Assembly: GCA_001825675.1 (NCBI GenBank)
Contig: MHYA01000143.1
Location: 1,129-37,045, forward strand
Direction: 5' to 3'
Origin: Planctomycetes bacterium GWF2_42_9
Lineage (GTDB): Bacteria; Planctomycetota; Phycisphaerae; Sedimentisphaerales; UBA12454
Length of the DNA stretch: 35,917 nt
Part shown: positions 30,814 to 35,917 of the stretch, in pieces
Position numbering within the stretch: position 1 is the first letter of the stretch
Layout of the letters: each line of letters opens with the position of its first letter
The notes under the pieces: generated by a model
What the model was told of the DNA's origin: nothing
The model's database searches: none
The model's input: the letters and a program-made list of their open reading frames with translations, nothing else
Position numbers and translations under genes: made by a program

Positions 30814-30970
30814 AGCAGTTTAAGCTATCCTGCTCTGGTTCTGGCTACTGCAAACTCGCAATACGGCGTTCGGCTGCATCGAAAATGAAGGACATTTCCT
30901 GCTTCGCCGTCCTTGTCTTGCGAGTTTTCGCTACGCCATAACCAGATCATTATATCTTAAAATGCTCTAA
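30810..30970. mobile_element. MITE-like 161-bp element with terminal inverted repeats
   Basis: TTAGAGCAGTTTAAG (30810-30824) and CTTAAAATGCTCTAA (30956-30970) are inverted repeats matching at 14 of 15 bases. The interior folds back: TCTGGTT/AACCAGA (30834-30840, 30940-30946), TGGC/GCCA, AAACTCGCAA/TTGCGAGTTT (30852-30861, 30918-30927) and ACGGCG/CGCCGT (30863-30868, 30905-30910). There is no reading frame for a transposase. It supplies the stop codon of the plus-strand gene ending at 30813 and the last codons and stop of miaA on the minus strand. It may also act as a bidirectional terminator. Confidence 0.65.
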
Positions 30971-31858
30971 CGCCTTGGGCAAAACAGCCTCAGCCGTGTC
31001 GTCCGGCGCGACATCTATCCAGTTGACACTTCGGAACGTTTTAAACCACGTCCGCTGGGCCTTTGCCAGTTGTCGGCTGTTCTTTTTTATCAGCTCTATC
31101 GCTTCCTCAAGGCCGATCTTGCCCGCCAAATGATCTATTATTTCCGCATACCCGATCGCGCACGCAGCCTGGGGACTTAGCGGCTTTGCCTCACCAAGCA
31201 GCGATTTGACCTCCTCAACAAGCCCCTGCTCGATCATCCGCTTGACCCGCATATTTATGCGATGGCTGGCATCAGCTTTATCCCGCCGCAAACCTATTAT
31301 AGTCCAGCCATGCACATTTCCAGGCTCGTCGAACTGCTTCTGAAAAGACGAAATCGGCTTTCCGGTGAGCTTATAAACTTCCAAAGCGCGAATGATCCGC
31401 TTTGCATCATTCGCATGGATCCTGCTTGCCGCCTCGGGGTCTATTTTCGCAAGCTCCTTATGAAGTTCAAGAGAACCCTGGGCCTCTATGCTGGCCCTTA
31501 ACTTATTGCGGATCGCCTCATCCGTGCCCGGCCCCTCAAAAAGGCCGTGGAGCAGGGCTTTTATATACATAGCTGTGCCGCCGACGGCTATTACGGGCTT
31601 ATTTTTGGAAGTGATCTCCGCGACAGCCGCTTCGGTCATTTCCAAAAACCTGCTGACGCTAAAGGATTCGCTTGGTTCGACTACGTCAATAAGGTGGTGG
31701 GGGATAGCCGAGCGGTTTTGAGCTGAAGGCTTAGCCGTGCCTATATCCATCCGGCGGTAAACCTTCATGGAATCGATACTGATGATCTCGCCGCCGAGCT
31801 TTTTGGCCAGTTCAAAGCCAAGTTTGCCCTTTCCGGAGGCAGTTACACCCAAAATCAT
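30950..31858 (-). CDS. miaA: tRNA dimethylallyltransferase MiaA
   Basis: MiaA adds a dimethylallyl group to A37 of tRNAs reading UNN codons, using dimethylallyl diphosphate. The 302-residue reading has the P-loop GVTASGKG at residues 4-11, IISIDSMKVYRRMDIGTAKP, HHLIDVVEP, AVGGTAMYIKALLHG and KRIIRALEVYKLTGKPIS, all MiaA landmarks. ATG at 31858 starts unusually close to the P-loop and has no ribosome site. An AAGGAG site lies eight bases before an in-frame ATT at 31876, and starting there gives IKPQLIMILGVTASGKG, which fits the family better. The last residues are encoded in the MITE-like element. DSMKVY has Lys where Gln is usual. Confidence 0.94.
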   Translation of the reverse strand: MILGVTASGKGKLGFELAKKLGGEIISIDSMKVYRRMDIGTAKPSAQNRSAIPHHLIDVVEPSESFSVSRFLEMTEAAVAEITSKNKPVIAVGGTAMYIKALLHGLFEGPGTDEAIRNKLRASIEAQGSLELHKELAKIDPEAASRIHANDAKRIIRALEVYKLTGKPISSFQKQFDEPGNVHGWTIIGLRRDKADASHRINMRVKRMIEQGLVEEVKSLLGEAKPLSPQAACAIGYAEIIDHLAGKIGLEEAIELIKKNSRQLAKAQRTWFKTFRSVNWIDVAPDDTAEAVLPKALEHFKI

Positions 31859-31969
31859 GATCAGCTGAGGCTTAATAAAAAAAACTCCTTACAAAACCGC
31901 AAGTTAGGATATAATATTGAATTTACGCCAAAAGTGACACAGTGTAAAGAATTTGTATTTGGAGTCAAA

Positions 31970-32860
31970 TTGGATAAGGATTTTGGGGCCGATCTCAAGA
32001 ACAAGGCCGTCAGAATAGACAAAGTTCTGCCGCAGATACTCGCCCAGCACGCAGACATCCACCCCAGGATGCTTGAGGCAATGCGCTATACCCTTGAAGC
32101 CCCCGGCAAAAGGCTGCGGGCGGCCATGGTCATGATGTGCCAGGAGGCAGTTTCGGGAAGGCAGGCCGATAGCGTTTCCGAGATAGCGGCAGCGGCCATC
32201 GAGATGGTACATACATATTCGCTCATTCACGATGACCTTCCAGCAATGGATGACGACGATTTTCGCCGCGGCAGGCCAAGCTGCCACAAGCAGTTCGACG
32301 AGCCAACCGCGATACTCGCAGGAGACGCCCTGCTTACATTCGCTTTTGAAGTAATTGCATCGAAAATTCAAGACGGCACCCTCGCCGCCAAACTCATTTC
32401 AATACTTGCCTCTGCCGCCGGCCCAGCCGGAATGATCGCCGGCCAGATGGCCGATCTTGAAGCCCAGAATAAACAAGGCTCAAAAGAACACCTCGAATAC
32501 ATCCATCTTAACAAGACCGCAAAGATGTTCGAAGCCGCTTGCCTCATGGGAGGCGCATGCGGCGGCGCGGACAGCGATACAATGACCCTGCTAAGCCGTT
32601 TCGGTTTAAAAGTCGGCCTTGCCTTCCAGGTGGCCGATGATATCCTTGATGTGGAACAAAGCTCCGACGTACTCGGCAAAACCGCCGGAAAAGATCAGCA
32701 GCAGGGAAAACTTACATACCCTGCCCTGATGGGAATAGACAAAGCAAAACAGTTATTAACCGACTTGACAAACCAGGCAGTTGAACTGCTCGCACCAATG
32801 GGCAAGCGGGGCAAAATACTGGTAAGTCTTGCACAAATGCTTAATAATAGAGTTCGATGA
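31970..32860 (+). CDS. ispA: Polyprenyl (farnesyl/geranylgeranyl) diphosphate synthase
   Basis: It condenses isopentenyl diphosphate with allylic diphosphates to make C15 or C20 isoprenoid precursors. The 296-residue protein has the first aspartate-rich motif DDLPAMDDDDFRRGRP (about 88-103), GKRLRAAMVMM before it, and the second motif VADDILD (223-227). Spacing is that of the IspA family. TTG at 31970 with GGAG five bases upstream is preferred to GTG 31934, which adds 12 residues without a ribosome site. The stop overlaps dxs as ATGA. Chain length cannot be decided from sequence alone; farnesyl synthase is the usual form in this gene order. Confidence 0.92.
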   Translation: MDKDFGADLKNKAVRIDKVLPQILAQHADIHPRMLEAMRYTLEAPGKRLRAAMVMMCQEAVSGRQADSVSEIAAAAIEMVHTYSLIHDDLPAMDDDDFRRGRPSCHKQFDEPTAILAGDALLTFAFEVIASKIQDGTLAAKLISILASAAGPAGMIAGQMADLEAQNKQGSKEHLEYIHLNKTAKMFEAACLMGGACGGADSDTMTLLSRFGLKVGLAFQVADDILDVEQSSDVLGKTAGKDQQQGKLTYPALMGIDKAKQLLTDLTNQAVELLAPMGKRGKILVSLAQMLNNRVR

Positions 32861-34731
32861 TGTACAAAATTCTTGAAAAAATCAATTCACCTGCCGATCT
32901 TAAGGCTCTTGGCATAACGGAACTGACCGACCTGGCCCAGGAAGTTCGCCAATATATAATAGATTCGGTTAGTGCCACCGGCGGCCATCTCGCTTCCAAC
33001 CTCGGCGTGGTTGAACTTACCATAGCTATGCACTACGTTTTTGATCTCAAAGCCGACCGGCTCCTGTGGGACGTTGGCCACCAGTGCTATGCACACAAAA
33101 TTCTCACCGGCAGAAAAGAGCTGTTCAAAAAACTCCGCACGCGCGAAGGCATAAGCGGCTTTCCAAATCCCGATGAAAGTCCCTATGACCAGTTCGCCGT
33201 CGGCCACGCCGGTACAGCAATAGCTACCGCCCTGGGTCTTGCGATCGGTGAAAAGCACGTCGGCGCTGAAAATAAGATAATCGCCCTGGTCGGCGACGCC
33301 AGTATCGTAAACGGGCTTTCCTTTGAAGGCCTAAACAACATGGGTCTGATAAAACGTCAGATGCTCATCGTGCTCAACGATAATTCCATGGCGATAGACG
33401 CAACACAGGGTTCGTGGGCCGGGTATCTTTCCAAGGTACGGCTGAGCCATTCGTATGAGGATATGCGTAACACCGCCAAACATCTCCTCGAACACATGCC
33501 GCTGTTCGGTAAGAGCGTGGAAACGGCTTTTGAGAAGCTTAAAAAAACAGTAAGGATGTCTGCCGCTACCGGAAGCCAGCTTTTTGAAAGTCTTAATATT
33601 CCCTATTTCGGGCCGGTAGACGGCCACAATATGGCCGAGCTTGTCGAACTCTTCAAGGGTCTGGCTAAGCTGGAGCATCCTGCCGTACTCCACGTTTATA
33701 CAAAGAAGGGCAAAGGGTTTACGCCCGCCCACGAGCAGCCCAGCAGGTTCCATTCCACAGGGCCTTTCAAGATAAATGGCGAATCCGCCGCCGAGCCTAG
33801 TATTGCCAAAAGTTTTACAGATGCCTTCGGCGAGTCTATATGCCGCCTGGCGTCGAAAGACAAAAGAGTTCTGGCCATTACCGCCGCCATGTGCGACGGC
33901 ACGGGCCTTACAAAACTGAGGGATACTAACCCAACACAATATATTGATGTGGGAATTGCCGAAAGTGCCGCTGTAACAATGGCCGCCGGCATGGCAAAAG
34001 CCGGCGCACGGCCGTTTGTCTGCGTTTACAGCACCTTCATGCAGCGTGCCTTCGACCAGATCTTCCAGGAAGTCGCCATGCAGAACCTGCCCGTGGTGTT
34101 CTGCTTCGATCGCGCTGGGCTTGTCGGCGCAGATGGTGCTACCCATCACGGCCTGCTCGATATAGGCATGACCCGGATGATGCCAAACATGGTTGTACTT
34201 GCACCTGCTGATGAGGCCGAGATGCAAAAGGCCCTGGAATTCGCACTTACTTGCGATAAGCCCGTAGCCATCAGATACCCGCGCGACGTCATTCCCGCCG
34301 ATCTGTCCAACACCGACGAGCCTTGGATCATGGGCAAAAGCAGGTGGATAGCCAAATCGGACACCGACATTATAATTGTATCCTACGGTAATTTGCTCGG
34401 CGAAGCCGTAAAGGCAGCAGGTTTGCTGGAGAAGCAGAGCATAAAGGTCGATATAATTGATGGCAGGTTCGCAAAGCCGCTCGATACGCAGTTATGCCAG
34501 CTGCTCAAAGCCGGCAAAAAACTCGTTACGCTGGAAGAGCATAGCGTCATAGCCGGTTTCGGCTCAGCTCTGCTCGAACAGGCCGCCCAATGCGGTATCG
34601 ATACAAAAGGAAACGTTAAACTCCTTGCCGTACCTGATAGGTTTGTTTTGCAAGGATCACGAAATCAGCAGCTTGATGAATGCGGCCTTAGTGCCAAAAT
34701 GATTGCCCAGGCTGTTAAGGATCTTATGTAA
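32857..34731 (+). CDS. dxs: 1-deoxy-D-xylulose-5-phosphate synthase
   Basis: Dxs condenses pyruvate and glyceraldehyde 3-phosphate, the first step of the MEP isoprenoid pathway. The 624-residue protein has TGGHLASNLG with the catalytic histidine (His44), WDVGHQCYAHKILTGR, the thiamine-binding VGDASIVNGLSFEGLNN (146-161) with NDN at 174-176, the proton-relay glutamate in VGIAESAAV (Glu369), and the transketolase C-domain ending. The thiamine motif is GDA rather than GDG, a variant I believe occurs in planctomycetes. ATG at 32857 overlaps the ispA stop. It is followed by the NAD kinase with a one-base overlap. Confidence 0.97.
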   Translation: MMYKILEKINSPADLKALGITELTDLAQEVRQYIIDSVSATGGHLASNLGVVELTIAMHYVFDLKADRLLWDVGHQCYAHKILTGRKELFKKLRTREGISGFPNPDESPYDQFAVGHAGTAIATALGLAIGEKHVGAENKIIALVGDASIVNGLSFEGLNNMGLIKRQMLIVLNDNSMAIDATQGSWAGYLSKVRLSHSYEDMRNTAKHLLEHMPLFGKSVETAFEKLKKTVRMSAATGSQLFESLNIPYFGPVDGHNMAELVELFKGLAKLEHPAVLHVYTKKGKGFTPAHEQPSRFHSTGPFKINGESAAEPSIAKSFTDAFGESICRLASKDKRVLAITAAMCDGTGLTKLRDTNPTQYIDVGIAESAAVTMAAGMAKAGARPFVCVYSTFMQRAFDQIFQEVAMQNLPVVFCFDRAGLVGADGATHHGLLDIGMTRMMPNMVVLAPADEAEMQKALEFALTCDKPVAIRYPRDVIPADLSNTDEPWIMGKSRWIAKSDTDIIIVSYGNLLGEAVKAAGLLEKQSIKVDIIDGRFAKPLDTQLCQLLKAGKKLVTLEEHSVIAGFGSALLEQAAQCGIDTKGNVKLLAVPDRFVLQGSRNQQLDECGLSAKMIAQAVKDLM

Positions 34732-35591
34732 TGAAGAATTCCAGACCAAAACTCGTTATTTTCGGCGATACGCGAAAGCCTCGCGTCGCTGAAGCAATCG
34801 AAGAGTTTTTGGGGTTTTGCCAATGCCGCGCGCAAGTTATTGCCAATTGCGCCGTCACGGAATGTGCCGATATCGATTTGGGTCAGGCTAGTTTTGCCGT
34901 CGTATTTGGCGGAGACGGATCCATCCTCGCAGCCGCTCGCACACTCGTCGAGGCCGCGATACCTATTATCGGCATCAATGTCGGCAAACTCGGCTATCTT
35001 GCCGAATTCAACGTAGGCGAGGTCAAAAAACTTTGGGATCAGGTAATAAGCGACCAAACACTTATCGACCCGCGCATGATGCTCCAATGCGATATCCAGC
35101 GAAATTCCGCCACAATTTTCAGCGCAGCGGCTGTTAATGACGTCGTAATCAATGCCGGCCCTCCTTTTAGGATGATAGAGCTTAAAATGCGTATAGACGG
35201 CGCGCCGCTTGCGGGCTGCATCGGTGATGGACTCATCATTTCAACGCCAACAGGCTCGACAGCCTACAATATTTCAGCCGGCGGGCCCATACTTGCCGCT
35301 AATATCTCGGCGATGGTAATAACCCCCATCTGCCCCCATTCCCTCAGTTTCAGACCTATTGTGGTAGGTGCCGAGCGAAAAATTGAGGTCCAGGCAGTTC
35401 AATTGAACAAGGGCACCACAGTAACAATAGATGGACAGGTCTCGAAAACCCTGAACATGCAGGATGTTTTAAGAATAGAAAAACATGGAGGAATGCTTAA
35501 AGTTGTAAGCAATCCAGCCCGCACGCAGTGGGATACACTGGCGGGAAAATTGAACTGGGCGGGAAGACCCAATTATTCCGGAGGCAAATAG
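34731..35591 (+). CDS. nadK: NAD kinase (ATP-dependent)
   Basis: It phosphorylates NAD to NADP, which supports NADPH-using steps such as MEP-pathway reductions. The 286-residue protein has the catalytic GGDGSILAAAR at 60-70, GINVGKLGYLAEF, AVNDVVIN at 134-141, and GDGLIISTPTGSTAYNISAGG, all NAD kinase hallmarks. Its ATG overlaps the dxs TAA stop by one base (TAATG), so the three genes ispA, dxs and nadK are coupled. Length and motifs are complete. Confidence 0.95.
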   Translation: MKNSRPKLVIFGDTRKPRVAEAIEEFLGFCQCRAQVIANCAVTECADIDLGQASFAVVFGGDGSILAAARTLVEAAIPIIGINVGKLGYLAEFNVGEVKKLWDQVISDQTLIDPRMMLQCDIQRNSATIFSAAAVNDVVINAGPPFRMIELKMRIDGAPLAGCIGDGLIISTPTGSTAYNISAGGPILAANISAMVITPICPHSLSFRPIVVGAERKIEVQAVQLNKGTTVTIDGQVSKTLNMQDVLRIEKHGGMLKVVSNPARTQWDTLAGKLNWAGRPNYSGGK

Positions 35592-35595
35592 GCGG

Positions 35596-35917
35596 ATGAA
35601 CAAGGTTGTGATAATACTTGCGTTTGTGTTTCTTTTTGAGATTTCGGCTTTTGCCATCGATAATCCGATAGGGCCTGCTACTTCACCCCAAAGCTCGTAC
35701 GGCGCGGGCGGAAATACCCTCACTCCCAACCCTCGCGGCCGCGAGATCAATTCCGGCAACGACATCGTAACCGGCAACGTAAGCGGCGGCAAAGAATTCC
35801 GCGGCGTCGTGCCTTACGGCAGCAGTTACTATTTCCAGGGCACACAAGAGAATGCCAGCGTGCAAAATTTCCTGAGGCGTTCTTCCGGCAGCCCTTACGG
35901 CAATGATCGCCTCCCGC
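35596..35917 (+). CDS. Exported protein of unknown function, N-terminal part (runs off the right edge)
   Basis: From ATG 35596 the reading frame gives a signal peptide (NKVVIILAFVFLFEISAFA) and a Gly/Ser/Asn-rich mature part with NPIGPATSPQSSYGAGG, NDIVTGNVSGGKEFRGVVP and YYFQGTQENASVQNFLRR. I do not recognise the family. It starts four bases after the NAD kinase stop, with GGAGG 12 bases upstream, so it is probably the next gene of the same operon. The frame is open to the edge, 107 codons. Its role cannot be inferred. Confidence 0.8.
   Translation, partial: MNKVVIILAFVFLFEISAFAIDNPIGPATSPQSSYGAGGNTLTPNPRGREINSGNDIVTGNVSGGKEFRGVVPYGSSYYFQGTQENASVQNFLRRSSGSPYGNDRLP

Noticed and set aside
33331-34227. 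298-codon minus-strand open frame
   Set aside because: It lies wholly antisense to dxs, whose motifs are intact, and resembles no family.
1-35917. CRISPR arrays, tRNA and rRNA genes
   Set aside because: No regularly spaced direct repeats, no cloverleaf with the usual T-arm sequence, and no rRNA-like stretch were seen. The insertion is in a protein gene rather than a tRNA.

Overview
The window looks like chromosome of a Phycisphaerae-type planctomycete (close to Sedimentisphaerales). The evidence is two PEP-CTERM proteins, a prepilin-like protein, a beta-helix protein with a dockerin, and AT-rich intergenic repeats of a kind I associate with planctomycete genomes. This is inferred from gene content; no rRNA or tRNA is present to confirm it.

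Bases 1 to about 10785 are one end of an integrative element, AT-rich compared with the rest. A minus-strand operon encodes a type I restriction-modification system with extra parts: a small GIY-YIG-like protein, a half-size HsdS, HsdM, a DUF4917 (SIR2-like) protein, a full HsdS, a 501-residue protein with a DUF6883-like domain, and HsdR, which runs off the left edge. Most of the operon is translationally coupled. On the plus strand follow a 201-residue unknown protein, a sliding-clamp-like protein, a possible structured RNA and a large serine recombinase. The recombinase 3' end runs into an antisense fragment of yjbQ, so the element is inserted in yjbQ and the junction lies near 10781-10791. 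The other end is outside the window.

Bases 10915 to 24262 are housekeeping and envelope genes, mostly on the minus strand: a DUF819 permease with a dipeptide epimerase (probable murein peptide recycling), a GT4 glycosyltransferase, truA, asd, a CorA-type transporter with SMN in place of GMN, a HAD phosphatase, hsp20, an orphan PAS histidine kinase (+), a pseudopilin (+), a ferritin-like protein, and a PssD/PssE plus GT2 polysaccharide cluster. Bases 24263-25170 are noncoding, with repeats and G-rich tracts.

Bases 25171-30304 hold three exported proteins: a 1019-residue beta-helix/dockerin protein and two PEP-CTERM proteins. The two PEP-CTERM genes share promoter layout, a 15-base sequence at the predicted transcript start, a long leader with matching stems supported by compensatory changes, and nearly identical signal peptides. 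This leader is the best candidate in the window for an undescribed cis-regulatory RNA.

Bases 30535-35917 hold a TM1266-like small protein, a 161-bp inverted-repeat (MITE-like) element supplying the stop codons of two convergent genes, miaA, and a plus-strand isoprenoid operon (polyprenyl synthase, dxs, NAD kinase) leading into a partial exported protein.
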